NCBI GenBank assembly: GCA_963277665.1
Contig: OY728131.1
Coordinates: 1,394,904,688-1,394,968,687 of the forward strand
Reading direction: 5' to 3'
Origin: Viscum album
Taxonomy: Eukaryota > Streptophyta > Magnoliopsida > Santalales > Viscaceae
Length of the DNA stretch: 64,000 nucleotides
Positions 24,999 to 37,049 of the stretch are shown in pieces (the stretch's first letter is position 1; every line of letters starts with the position of its first letter). The translations under genes and the position numbers were made by a program. The notes beneath the pieces were generated by a model. That model was given only the letters and a program-made list of their open reading frames with translations. It was not told the DNA's origin and searched no databases.

Positions 24999-26617
24999 TG
25001 TAACATCCCAGGTAAATAAAGAAACAATAAATTTTCATTTTATTTAATAGTTTGAGAATTAAATATTAATCTTAAATTAAAGGGGTTTCTATGTTCAATG
25101 GCGTACCTAATACGTAGCAACGAGTTTCCATGATATCTTCCTTTGCAAACTAATAATATAATATTATTATTTTCAATGGTAGATAAAGCTGAACCGTTGT
25201 ATTGGAGAGAATTAATATAACTAATTAAAATATTATTATAAATGTTTTTTAAATGTTTCTAGATTTATCCAATAAATGTTTGATCCTTAAAATAAGAAAA
25301 GAATTTAATTTTAACCATAAATACTCTAGAATTCACAAAAAGGTGGATTTATCACCTTTTGATGGAGAACCCTATTTAAATATTGTTTTGGTCACTCTTA
25401 TAAGTTCTATTTAACAAATTAAAATTATTATTTATAAATAGGACACCAAAATTTACTTTGGGTTTTTTTTATTTTTATGAAAAAATTCATTTTTTAATGA
25501 ACAATGAAAATACTATATTTTAATTCCAATATTCTTTTCAATCTAATTTATTTATATGGTTCGATTTTAATTTTTATTAAGATTAAAGTGTAATTAGATT
25601 ATATTTTTACCATTCAGTCCAATGACAGTCATTGAAATTAATTTCACTTTTAAATTGAACAAAAACAAGTGTCAATCTTTTGATAGATATTGTATTTTAA
25701 AGACACACTATTTGTTTTGATAAAAGGAATTAATTTTAAATTGATTAATTAAACTTATATGTTTTTAATTTTTTAAATTAGACATCATTTTTGAATTCGG
25801 AATATGAAATATAGATTAGTCTTATTTTTTGGTATTTTTATGAAAAACATCAATTTATGATGATTAGTGAAACAACTAAGTAGTAGTTAAAAAATGACTT
25901 TTTCGTTTAAATGAAATTTTACCTCTTCTGTGAATTTAATTTCAAAAATCCAACATAAATTGTTGTTATTATTATGTAACATGTGGTTCAATAAGATAAA
26001 ATATTTTTTTTGTGAATACTAACTTTTGACTTTTATTTACCACGATTAATGTTAAACATGGTAATTCCAGGTAAAAATAATATCATAATAATAGAAAATA
26101 ACTTTAATACTTGTCATATCCTTTTTGGATGAGTCATAGCCGACCATGGTCATCCATGGGTCAATTTTGGTACCTAATTAAGTCACTTAAGAGTGATAAT
26201 TACACTTTATTTTAATTAACATAATGTAAATACAAAAATGATACAAACAAATATATTTTAGTAAATCAATTTTTAAATGGGGTTATGTAAGTTATCTATT
26301 TGAAAATAAATATTATTTGGTGAGATAAACATTTTCCAACATTATGGTACTCCTTTTTATAATTTTAGACATCAAATAAATTAAATTATATATGAAACTA
26401 TAATGATGTAGTATTTACCTCATTAATAAATGATTTAAATAATAAGATTATAAATATTATAAAAATATCCAAAACATGTCCAATTATTGTTGGATGATTT
26501 TATTTAGTCCATGAGTCATCTTATCTTCAAATTTAATGATTTTTGGACATTTTGACACTAAAGATAATTTATAATAAAATAATTATTTCAAACATTCCTA
26601 AAGAGCCCCTCCCCCCT

Positions 26618-26625
26618 TATAAAAA
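26618..26625 (+). promoter_or_regulatory. TATA box in element 2 5' LTR
   Basis: TATAAAAA after GCCCCTCCCCCCT. A donor-like AAAG/GTATC lies 178 bp downstream. Confidence 0.65.
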
Positions 26626-27340
26626 TCTCTCACATTTAACCAATTCCTCACACATCTCAAGCCTTTTGGATCATCCAAACTCTACCCAATTAATCCCCCT
26701 ACATACTTATATTTCACCTAGAAGCCTTATCTTATGTATAAGGCACTTCAAGAAGTCCTTTTGGTTCAAACCAAAGGGAGTTACCCAAATTAAAGGTATC
26801 GTGTTCTCTTGAATTCATTTCTCTTATTTTACATCTCCAACCACAAAACTCTTTTTATTCCTTTCTTTTATAAAAAAACCAGTGTCATAAATATACTAGG
26901 ATTTTTTTATGAGATGGATTCGAACTTCACTTACACACACCTCTATCTAACGTGTTAAGAACATACTATTTCTGTGGATGGAAAACTAATGCCTCACGAA
27001 ACGATGACTGTTCGATTATCTCTTACTACCAATCATGGTGGCCATTATGATGGCACTGTATTTATATGTGATATATATTATGTTTATGTTTTCTTCAAGA
27101 TCTTTTATCTTTCATTTATATCATACCTTTATGGTTTCCGTTATGGGTAAACTTGATAATTTAATTTTAGGAATTGCGGACTACCGCCCTCTCAATGTGA
27201 TATTACTCGTTAATTCCTTATGTGGTATGTACAAATGACAGAGTTAATATTATAATACATGATATTATAATGGAATTATAATATACATATGTATCATTAT
27301 GTTTTAATTCCATTAAAATATGAAATAGAAATTAAAGTAG

Positions 27341-27378
27341 CATTCATGAGTACGTACGACATATCGTCTCCATGAATG
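27341..27378 (+). other. Conserved LTR hairpin H1, element 2 5' LTR
   Basis: Arms CATTCATG (27341-27348) and CATGAATG (27371-27378) pair perfectly. Compared with the CGTTCATG/CATGAACG arms of element 1, both sides have changed, which restores pairing. The inner stem ACGA/TCGT is also a paired change from ACGG/CCGT. Confidence 0.7.
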
Positions 27379-28779
27379 GTGCATTTCATTTATTATCTTC
27401 AAATGTTATGTACTATAATAAATACATACAAATAATGGATATATATTATATATTTGATATCTACATTATGAATATCATTCTTAATATAATATATATTTTA
27501 CCACATGAACAACTTTTAATTATATGGTGTTCATTTTTTACTCAAGTACCAAATATCGACAACATAACCTTTATTAACTTAAATGATTACATAATGTTTA
27601 TATCATGTAAATAAGTGATATAAAAGAAATAATAAACATCAAAAAGGTTCTTAAGTAAGTATAAATTAACAATAGTTTGTTATTTAAGAGATTAAAGAAC
27701 GAACGGGTCATGTCAGACATGAGGAAAGGGACTTCGTCTCAATCTCCTTTCCTTGAGGCATATTTTGTTTTATACACTACGTTATTTTATACATTGTATA
27801 AACACCTTTGACATTAGATTTAATTAAAATGTAATCTTTTAATACAAATCGTTTTACTAAATGACAAAAATGAATGTTTCTTTTAACATACGTAGTGACA
27901 ACGACCTTTTCACCGCCATCAGTATTATTTGATCTTTGGCTTCCTTAACAAGTCGTAATGTTTTTAAAAGGAAAACAAATACCATATACAGTTTTAAATA
28001 TTTTGGTATTAAAAATGGTTTTGATAAATGATATTTCAAGTCAATATATTTAAATGATATATTGTTTTGGAAGTGTGGAAATTTTATCTTTCCTTTAAGT
28101 TTGTTTTTTGTGTTATGATTATGTTATGGTTCATTGGCATTGTTTATGCATACAAGTTGTTTTGTAATATACCTAGGGTGGGTGACCCTGAGATAGCTCT
28201 CTAATGCATTGGGTAACGTGATGGAAGTAAACATGAATTTTTCTCCTAATAGATTTAGGGAATATACTGTGATGGGTATTCCAAATGTAACTCTCTACGT
28301 AGTTGTGATAGCTACAATGTATGTATGATATGGATTCCATAAGTTACCTTTAAGATTTATGTGTTCTATGAGTTAGTCATAAATCTTATGATTTCATGAG
28401 GTATGATAAAGATCTTATGCTATGTAAGTAATAATGAACTAATATTTTCATTCTTTGTTTTATAACCCTTACTGAGATCTTTATGCTCATCACAAGTTTT
28501 GAAATGTTTTTCACAGGACTCAAAGAATAATTAGGTTAAGTATGTGATTAAGGAAAAGTCATGCTATCTAAAACATGGGACTAGACATGACTCCTTTTTT
28601 CAAAAGATTTTATTTTATGAAAAAAATGGAAACTGGGTAGAAGTGTCTACCTTGTAATTTATGAGATATAATGTAAAAGTTATGGCCTAATTCTCTAAAA
28701 CTCTAATCCTAAAAAGATACTCAATGTGAATTATTCATTTAGTTCAAGATTATGTAATTTCTACGGCCAGGTCATTATA

Positions 28780-28793
28780 GTTGGTATCAAAGG
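28780..28793 (+). other. PBS of element 2, tRNA-Met type
   Basis: GTTGGTATCAAAGG directly after the LTR; one change from the TGGTATCAGAG consensus. Confidence 0.85.
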
Positions 28794-28924
28794 TCAGTTT
28801 AGATAACTTTCAGATTTAGGGTATTGTTAAATTAATATCCATAAATTAATTTATGGTAATATTGAAATGCTATAGAATTTACAGATTACCATATTGCTTC
28901 ACCTAAGATATTTCATTGTTAAGA

Positions 28925-29400
28925 ATGGGTTTTCATAGAAGAAATGGAGAATATTTTTTGGAAAGGAATACAAAGGGAAATGACCTTCCAAATTGGCATC
29001 CAGAGTTGGTCAGAATCATAATTGAACAGTTTTTTGTAGTAGTGATTCAGTTGACTCAGGTGATAGATGGTGTTTGTGTTTATTGATGATATTTTGGTTT
29101 ATTAAAAAATTAATGAGGAGAATTAAAGTATTTAAAGGGTTTTCGTGAAAAAAATAAAAGAAAAGAAACTATTTGGTAAATTCATCAAGTGTGAGTTTTG
29201 GTTACAACAAATTTCTTTCCTTGGTTACATTGTTTCAAAAAATGGTATAACTGTTGATCCTGCAAAAACAAAAGTTGTTAAAGAATGGCCAAGACCCAAA
29301 AATATAACTGAGATTTGTAGTTTTCTTGGTTTGCAGGTTATTACCAAAGGTTTTTTGAAATTTTTTCAAAATTATCTAGTCCAATTACTATGTTAAATCG
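28925..29400 (+). pseudogene. pol: Element 2 gag N-terminus fused to RT C-half by deletion
   Basis: 28925-29070 reads MGFHRRNGEY, then NDLPNWHPELVRIIIEQFF, equivalent to the N-terminal gag of element 1 (NLPNQHPEMVRI). At about 29068-29080 it passes straight into FVFIDDILV, the RT catalytic box. Further blocks are KFIKCEFWLQQISFLGYIVS and KNGITVDPAKTKVVKEWPRP. Compared with element 1, about 2.2 kb of gag, PR and N-terminal RT is missing. Stops follow the box. Confidence 0.82.
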
Positions 29401-29880
29401 AAAAAGTGTTATGTTCATTAGGACAAAAGATGGTGCTGATTGTTTTCCAGAATTGAAAAGAAGATTGGTGAATGCTCAAGTTCTGGCACTACCTTCAAGA
29501 AATGTTGATTTTGTTATTTACAGTGATTCTTCATTGAAAGGAATTGGATGTTTTCTTATGCATAATGATCAGGTCATTGTTTATGCTTCACTTCAGTTGA
29601 ATCTTCATGAGTTAAATTACAATACACATTATTTGGAATTAGCGGTTGTTGTTTTTTTCTTTAAAAATTTAGAGGCATCATTTGTATGGAGTAAAATATA
29701 AAAAATATACTGACCACAAATGTTTGAAGTATATATTCACTCATAATGAATTGAATATGAGATAGTGGACATGGTTGGAATTAATCAACGATTATGATAG
29801 CACGATCCATTACCATCTAGGAAAAGTAAATAAAATGGGTGATGCTTTGAGTCAAAAAATTAATGTTTCATTAACCATTC
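29401..29880 (+). pseudogene. pol: Element 2 RNase H
   Basis: LALPSRNVDFVIYSDSSLKG (29485-29545) holds the first catalytic Asp. GCFLMHNDQVIVYASLQLNL, LHELNYNTHYLELAVVV and, in shifted frames, the TDHK.LKYIFT and LNMR..RW.ELI.DYD blocks continue to about 29880. Frameshift near 29700. Confidence 0.82.
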
Positions 29881-30880
29881 TAGGATTAAAACAAAATCAT
29901 TTGGTTATTGATTTGATGAAATTTGGCATAGAAGTTGTGGGTGAATGAAATTATTATGTTTTGTTTCAGGTTTTAGTGAGATCATCCCTATTAGATGGAA
30001 TAAAGAATGCGCAGAAAGAAGACAGTGTGTTGCAGAAAAGGTAGAGTTGGTTTAGATGGGTATGATACCAGATTTAAACATTGATAATGATTATGTTTTG
30101 AGGTTCGGAAAGAGATTTTGTGTTCCTTGTGATTACATGTTGAAGAATGAGTTATTATGTGAAGCTCATAGTTCCCCATTTTCAGTTCATCCTAGAAGTA
30201 CTAATATGTACACGGATCATCAAGAGTATTACTGGTGGGATTGAATGAAAAGCAACATAGCTGATTATACTATGAAGTGTTTGACTTGTCAGTAGGTTAA
30301 AGAAGAGCGGAAATTACTGAAAGGGAGGCTTCAGTATTTACCTGTACCAATGTGGAAATGGGAAAATATATACATGGACTTAGTTGTGAGATTACAATAT
30401 ACATCTTGAGGTAATAATGCAATTTGGGATATTATTGATCAATTGAATAAATCTACTCATTTCATTCCTATGCAAGATACATTGTCTCTAGATCAACTTT
30501 CTCGGTTGTATGTTAAAGAGATAGTCAGGTTGCGTGGTGTTAACCTCTCTATTGTATCTGATCAGGATCCCAGGTTTACTTATAAATTTGGTAAATGCCG
30601 TCAGAAGTCGTTGGGTACTAAATTAAATTTTAGTATAGCTTTTCATCCTCAATCATATGGGAAGTTAGAACAAAAAATTCAGATCTTGGAGTATATGCTA
30701 CGGGCTTGTTCACTAGATTACCAAGGAAGATGGGATTAACAAACTTATTTGGTTGAATTTTCTTATAATAACAGTTTTCATTCCAGTATACAGATGGTTC
30801 CATTTGAGGCATTATATGGAAAGCATTGATGAACTCCAACTTTTTGGGATGACATAGGTGAAAGAAAACTGATGGGACCA
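29881..30880 (+). pseudogene. pol: Element 2 integrase, zinc finger and core
   Basis: GMIPDLNIDNDYVLRFGKRF then ELLCEAHSSPFSVHPRSTNM and, across a stop, CLTCQ with the second knuckle Cys pair. The core gives NIYMDLVVRL and DPRFTYKFGKCRQKSLG (second Asp kept). HPQSYGKLEQKIQILEYMLR stands where the family has 'HPQT.GQ.ER.IQ', so the catalytic Glu position is still Glu. FHSSIQMVPFEALYGKH ends the core. Stops at several positions. Confidence 0.85.
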
Positions 30881-31440
30881 TAACTGGTAGAAGATATGGA
30901 AAGAAAAGTTCGATTGACTCACACGCACATGAGAACAACTCAGATTAAGAAGAAAAGTTATTTGGATAATTGGAGGGATTATCTCTCTTTTGGGGTAGGT
31001 GATCATTTCTTTCTCAAAGTTTCTCTATGGAAAAGCGTGATTCATTTTAGTAAGAAGGGAAAGTTGAGTATGAGTTTCATTGGACACTATGAAATCCTAT
31101 AGAATGTTGGATCAGTTTATTACACAGTGGCTTTACCTCATAGGTCATCCTAGGTACATAATGTTTTTCATGTTTTAATGTTGAAAAAGTATATTCCAGA
31201 TCCATCTCATGTTTTGAGCCCAGAGGTAGTTCAGTTGGAAGAGAATCTCTTTTATGAGGAACAACCAGTCCATATTCTTGACCGTAGAGAGAAAGTGTTG
31301 AGGAATAAGGTAATTCACCATGTAATGGTTTTGTGAAAAAACCATATGGTTGAAGAGGAAATGTATGAATCTGAAAATTCTATGAGGGATAAATACCCCC
31401 AATTATTTTATAAGTGAATAAAATTGCGAGGATGAAATTT
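30881..31440 (+). pseudogene. pol: Element 2 integrase C-terminus and chromodomain
   Basis: VGDHFFLKVSLWKSVIHFSK, KKGKLSMSFIGHYEIL, then after stops VHNVFHVLMLKKYIPDPSHV and LSPEVVQLEENLFYEEQPVH. The chromodomain reads ILDRREKVLRNKVIHHVMVL, a stop at the conserved Trp, then KNHMVEEEMYESENSMRDKY. The stop is at the same codon as in element 1. Confidence 0.86.
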
Positions 31441-31457
31441 ATCAAAGGGGGTAAGGA
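31441..31457 (+). other. Polypurine tract of element 2
   Basis: ATCAAAGGGGGTAAGGA immediately before TGTAATATCCC, preceded by TTGCGAGGATGAAATT, the typical end of a Tekay/Del internal region. Confidence 0.78.
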
Positions 31458-33076
31458 TGTAATATCCCATGAAAATAAAGAAATAATACATTTTCATTTT
31501 TATTAATATTTTGTGAATTAAATATTAATTTTTATTAAAGGGGTTGCTATGTTCGATGGCGTACTTCATACACAACAACAAGTTTCTTTGAAATATTATG
31601 TTGCACACGAATAATATAATATTATTATTTTAAATGGAAGTTTATCGACTAACTGTTGTATTGGTGAGAATTAATAGAAATAACTAATATATTATTATAC
31701 ATGTTTGTTAAATGTTTTTTCATTTATCCAATAAGCGTTAGAGGCTTAAAATAATAAAAGAATTTGATTTTAAGTATAAATAAACTAATATTCACTAAAA
31801 GGTCGATTTGTGGCCTTTTGCTGGAGAACCCTCTTTAAATATTTTTTTTTCACTCTTATATGTTCTATTCGACTGAAAAAAATTCTTCTTTAGAATCAGG
31901 ACAGCAAAATTTACTTTGGGTAATTTTTTTGTATTTTTCTGATAAAATTCATTTTTAATGAATAGTGAGAAATACTATATTTTAATTTAAATATGTTTTT
32001 AATATAATTTATTCATATGGTTAGATTTTATTTTTAATTGGGCTTAAATTTTAATTAGATTATATTCATACCATTTAATCCAGTGGTAGTCATTGGAATT
32101 AATTTCACTTTGAAATTGGACATAAACGAGTGTCAATCTTTTGATAGATATTGTTTCATAAAGACAAGCTATTTGTTTTGATGACGGGTGTTAATTTTAA
32201 ATTATTTAATGAAACTTTTATATTTTGAATTTTTTAAAATATAAATAATTTTTGAATCTGAATATGAAATATAGCTTATGCTGATTTTTTTTGTATATTC
32301 TGAAAAACATCAATATTTTATGAATAGTGAAACCACTAAGTAGTAGTTAAAAAATGATGTTTTTCATTTAAATGAACTTTTACCGCATTCGTGAATTGAA
32401 TTTCAGAAATACGACATAAGTGGTTATTATTAGTAAGTAAAATTTGGTTCAACAATCGGAAAATAATTTTTGCTAAATAGTAAGTTTTACTTTAATTTAC
32501 CTCGGTTAAAGGTAAATAGGGTAATTCTAGGTAAAAATAATATCATAATAATACAAAATTATCTTAACACTTGTCCTAACCTTATTTGATGATTTGTGGC
32601 TGACCATGGGAATCCTTGGTTTGATTTTGGGACCCCATTTAGTCACTTAAGAGTGATAATGACACATTATTTTAATAAACATAAACTATAGCCAAATATG
32701 AAAAAAAAATCTTTTAGTAAATCAGTTTTCACATGGGGTTATGTAATTTATCTTTTCAACTAGAAATGTTATTTGGAAATATAAAACTATTTCCTATATT
32801 ATGGTATTTTTCATTATTTTTAGACATCAAATAAATTAAATTATATACGACACAATAATGATGCAATATTTACCTCATTAATAAATGATTTAAATAAATT
32901 AGATTATAAATATTAAAATAATATAAAAAACATATACAATTATTATTGGATGATTGTATTTCTACCATGAGTAATAGTATCTTCTACTTTAATGATTTTT
33001 GTACCTTTTGAAACTGAAGATAAGTTAATAATAAAAATAATTGTTCCAATCTTTCATAAAGAGCCCCGCCTCCCCT

Positions 33077-33084
33077 TATAAAAA
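33077..33084 (+). promoter_or_regulatory. TATA box in element 2 3' LTR
   Basis: TATAAAAA after GCCCCGCCTCCCCT. A donor-like AAAG/GTAGC follows 178 bp downstream (33255). Confidence 0.62.
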
Positions 33085-33800
33085 GCATTCACTTATAACC
33101 AATTCATCACACCTATCAAGCCTTTTGTCTTGTCCAACATATGACCAATTAATCTCTTTAAATCCCTATCTCTGACCTAGAAACCTATCCATAGGCAGAT
33201 GGCACCTCAGGAAGACATTTTGGTTCAAACCAACGTGAGTTACCAAAATTAAAGGTAGCAGTTTTTCTTAAATTCATTTCTTTTAGTTTAATTCTCAAAC
33301 CCCCTAAAATATTTTTATTAATTTATTATATAACAAAACCATTATCCTAAATATTATAGGATGTTTTTATGAGATGTATTCAAACTAAACTTACACACAC
33401 ACCCATATAATGGGTGACAAACATTCTGTTTCTATGGTTGGAAAACTAACACCTCACGAAACGATGATTGTTCGATTATCTCATACCACCTCTCATGGTG
33501 GACATTATAATGGTAGAGTTTTTATATGTGATATATATTATGTTTATAGTTTCTTCATTCTACTATATTTTTCATTTATATCATACCTTTATGGTTTCCA
33601 TTATTGGTAAATGGGATAATTTCATTTTAGGAAGTACGAACTGCCGCCCCCTCAAAGTGATATGACTCAGTAATGCCTTATCTGGGGCATACAATGGATT
33701 GAGTTAATGATATTATATATGATATTATCCTATAATTATAATATAACTATGTATAATAATTTTTTAATTCCATTAAAATAATAAATAGAAATGAAAGTAG

Positions 33801-33838
33801 AATTCATGCCTACGTACGACTTACCATCTCCCTGAACG
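33801..33838 (+). other. LTR hairpin H1, element 2 3' LTR (decayed)
   Basis: Loop TACGTACGAC is retained, but the arms AATTCATG and CCTGAACG no longer pair fully, as expected in an old copy. Confidence 0.5.
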
Positions 33839-35235
33839 GTGCATTTCATTTATTATCTCCAAATGTTCTGTAATATTATAAATACATACATATAATGGAT
33901 ATATATGACTTATATGATATCTACATAATTCATAACATTCTTATGATAGTTTATATTTTACCACATGAAAAACATGATATTATAAGGTGTTCACTTTTTA
34001 CTCAAGTACCAAATATCGACAAAATGACCATTATTAACATAAATTATTACATAATGTTTATAACAAGGAAATAAGTGATATAAATGGAATAATAAACTTG
34101 AAAAGGGTTCTTGATAAATTATAAATTAACATTAGTTTATTATTATGGAGATTAAATAACAAACATGTTAAGTCATACACGAGGTAGGGGACTTCATCTC
34201 AATCTCCTTTCATTGAAGCATATTTTGTTTTATACACAACATTATTTTATACACTGTATAAACACATTTGAATTTCCATTTCAATAAAAGGGAATATTTT
34301 TCAACAAATCATTTACCTAAATGAAAAAATAATGTATTTTTAATATACACAATGACAATGATCTTTTCGCCACCGCGATTATTATTAGATCATTAGCTTC
34401 CATAACAATCTGTAATGTTTTTAAAAACAAAATAAATACCATATACTCATTTATGTGTTTTGGTATTGAAAATGATTTTGAAAATGGATTTGTTTTGTCA
34501 ATATATTTAAAAGATATTTTGTGATTTAAATGTGGAAAATTCATCTTTCCTTTTAGATTGTTTTATATGATATGATTATGTTATTGTTCCTGGGAATTTT
34601 TTACACATATGGGTGGTTCCATGATAAACCTAGGGTGGGTGATCCCAAGATATCTCTTCAATGCATTGGGTAATATGACAGAGGTTAACATGAATGTTTC
34701 TCCTCAGAGATTTAGAGAATATACTATTATGGGTATTCCCAATGTAAATACCTATGTAGTTATGATAGCTACAATGTAAGTATGATATAGATTCCATAAT
34801 TTACCATTATGATTTATGTTTTCTATGTGTAATTCATAATCTTATAATTTCATGAGGTATGTTAAAAAGTTTATGCTATGTATGCAATAATGAACTAATT
34901 TTTTCATTCTTTGTTTTATAACCCTTAATGATCTTTTTATGCTCATCCCAAGTTTTCAAATGTTTTCCACATGTCATAAAGAAGAATAGGTTCAAGGATG
35001 AGATCAAGGAAAAGTCTTAATATCAAACACATGGGACTAGACATGAATCTTTTTTGAAGAGTTTTTATTTTTTTGAAAAAAATGTAAACTATGTAAAAGT
35101 ATCTACCTTGTAATTTTTGAGATGTAATGTAATAGTTATGGCATTATTTTCTAAAACTATAAACCTGAAAAGACTCTCAATGTTATTTATTCATTTAATT
35201 CGGGATTATGTAATGTTAAAGGCTAGGTCCTTATG

Positions 35236-35700
35236 TTAGGAGAATACATAAATCCTAGGCCTCACTTTGTATTCTCTTCTTTGCAGGTTGGTGAGTTGAA
35301 ACCGAAGAGAGTAGTGGTGTTGTTGGAATATAGAGCTACGACATATCCAGTGGGACTCCTTGAGGATGTACTTTTACATGTAAGAGACAAGATCTAGCTT
35401 GAATATTTCTACATTCTTAACATGGAGGACGATCAGGTATGTCCACATGCTCCCATTAACATACGTAGGACCTTTCTCAGAACTGTAAAAAATTATCATA
35501 AATGTCAATGAGGGTATACTTTCCATAGATTTTAGAGATAATGTTGTGATATTTAATGTTATAGACTCCATGAAGAACCCCTTAGAGGACCATTCTACAT
35601 TTGTTATCTCCCATTTTGAACCACCAAATAAAAACATCAGGGAATTTTGTTGTCCTATGCTTAGGGAGATTATGATTATTGGTTCTATTTTGATGTCTAA
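35236..35700 (+). pseudogene. pol: Athila-like aspartic protease remnant
   Basis: Downstream of element 2 the Athila frame resumes. VGELKPKRVVVLLEYRATT is followed by GLLEDVLLHVRDKI and, after a stop, FYILNMEDDQ. These match the Athila protease pattern 'LGEPKPT...LQLADRS...PRGI.EDVLVKV....FP.DF.VLDME.D'. The catalytic D-L-G lies upstream of the insertion, at 24991-24998. The following 'GRPFL' block is recognisable only as RRTFLRT. Stops occur throughout. Confidence 0.75.
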
Positions 35701-36119
35701 GAGTACTTAAAAACCTATTTCAAATGTAGAAGAATCTCTTAGTTTTGATTTAGAAATAGATTCATATTATTATTTTGGTCATTTTCAATATGATTATGAC
35801 AGAGCTGTGGAGTATGCTAAAGGATTTGATACTTCATTCTCTGATTTTGATGATGTATACTCTGATACTGATGTTCATTGTGCACATATTTTAGTTCCTC
35901 CAATTTCTCCATCCATGCATCACCTTACATTGGAACTCAAGCCATTACCACCAAATATATAATACTCATACTTATTAATTGGTGAGAAATTACATATTAT
36001 AATTTCTAACAATCTCTCTTTTGAACATGAATAAAAACTTTTGATCCTTTTGAGGGAGAACATCAAGGAAAATTGGGTGCACCGTGGGTGACATATCATG
36101 TATTATACCATAAATTTTC

Positions 36120-36950
36120 ATTCATAGGATTCTATTGGAAGATGGGGATAAACCGGTTAGGCAACCACAATGGAGACTGAATTCAACTCTTTTGAAAATT
36201 GTTAAAAAAGAAGTTGGGAAATTTCTCAAGGAAGGTATAATCATTCTCATTTCAGATTTTAATTGTCTAAGTTATATTCAAGGTATTCATAATAAAAGTG
36301 GTGTTATAGTTGTTAAAAATGAGAAAGATGAGTTAGTTCCAATGAGGGTAAAAACCAGCTTGTGTGTGTCCATTTATTATAGCAAACTAAATTAATTCAC
36401 TCACAAAGATCATTTCCCCTCCCAATTATAGATCAAATTCTTGATAGACTGGATGGAAAAATAAACTGTTGTTTCTTAGATAGATATTTGGATTTTTTCA
36501 GGTTCCTATTGCTCCAAAGGATCAGGAGAATACACCATTAACTTTTCAATTCAGTAAATTTTCATACCGAAGGATGCCATTTTGACTTTGTAATCCCCAG
36601 GTACCTTCTAGAGATTCATTGTGGGTATTTTTTTTTGAATTTATTGAGACCTGAATGGAGGTATTCATGGATGATTTTACAGTGTATGGGTTTTCATTTG
36701 ATGATTGTATCTCTGGTTTGGGAAAGGTTTTGAATTGTTGTATTGAGAAGAATCTAGTCTTAAACTTTGAAAAATGTAAATTTATTGTAGAGCATGGATT
36801 TTTCTTAGGGAATGTGGTGTCAAAACATGGGAAAGAGGTTGATAGATCTAAAGTAGATATTATTTCATCCCTACCCTATCCTTCATGTGTGCATGATGTT
36901 ATATCATTTATAGGGAATGCATGATTTTACCGGTGCTTCATCAATGATTT
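36120..36950 (+). pseudogene. pol: Athila-like reverse transcriptase remnant
   Basis: ILLEDGDKPVRQPQWRLNS (36128-36186) opens the Athila RT. It is followed by VKKEVGKFLKEGIIILISD, KSGVIVVKNEKDELVPMRV, then FQVPIAPKDQENT and FSYRRMPF. The catalytic box is VFMDDFTVYG at 36661-36690, in the frame that continues to NLVLNFEKCKFIVEHGFFLG. Both aspartates of the MDD box remain. Frameshifts and stops separate the blocks, for example a stop where Gly is expected after RRMPF. 35701-36119 upstream is a spacer without recognisable domain. Confidence 0.85.
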
Positions 36951-37049
36951 TAGTATGATTTCTCTTCTTATGTCATGATTACTTCAAACATATTCTGATT
37001 TTTTGTTTGATGTTTATTTTAGGAATTTATTTTTTTAGTTAAAACAGCA

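Larger units (their letters stand above)
24999..28779 (+). repeat. Element 2 5' LTR (3781 bp)
   Basis: Begins TGTAACATCCC and ends GGTCATTATA directly before the PBS. Collinear with 31458-35235. It contains CT-rich promoter sequence with TATAAAAA, donor-like GT at 26796, hairpins, the palindrome near 28201, and an acceptor-like TTTTTCACAG ending at 28516. Confidence 0.9.
24999..35235 (+). mobile_element. Element 2: long-LTR chromovirus, internally deleted
   Basis: Plus-strand Ty3/gypsy element with LTRs 24999-28779 and 31458-35235, a tRNA-Met type PBS (28780), RT-RNase H-IN-chromodomain, and a PPT. It is bracketed by a perfect 5-bp target duplication TTAGG (24994-24998 and 35236-35240). The internal region is only 2.68 kb because most of gag, the protease and the RT N-terminus are deleted. 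It is related to element 1 (same domain sequence, LTR size and motifs) but inserted in the opposite orientation and more diverged: about 27 differences in the first 145 LTR bases. Confidence 0.9.
31458..35235 (+). repeat. Element 2 3' LTR (3778 bp)
   Basis: Begins TGTAATATCCC after the purine tract and ends GGTCCTTATG, followed by TTAGG. Full-length partner of the 5' LTR. Confidence 0.9.

Noticed and set aside
26543..26812. 89-codon plus-strand frame across the TATA region of element 2 LTR
   Set aside because: It spans promoter sequence in an LTR, the partner LTR lacks it and there is no domain match.
26967..27010. Hammerhead-ribozyme-like core (CTAATG and CGAAAC) in the element 2 LTR
   Set aside because: There is no stem II between the two boxes and no complete CUGAUGA; it is better explained as the H3-like hairpin.
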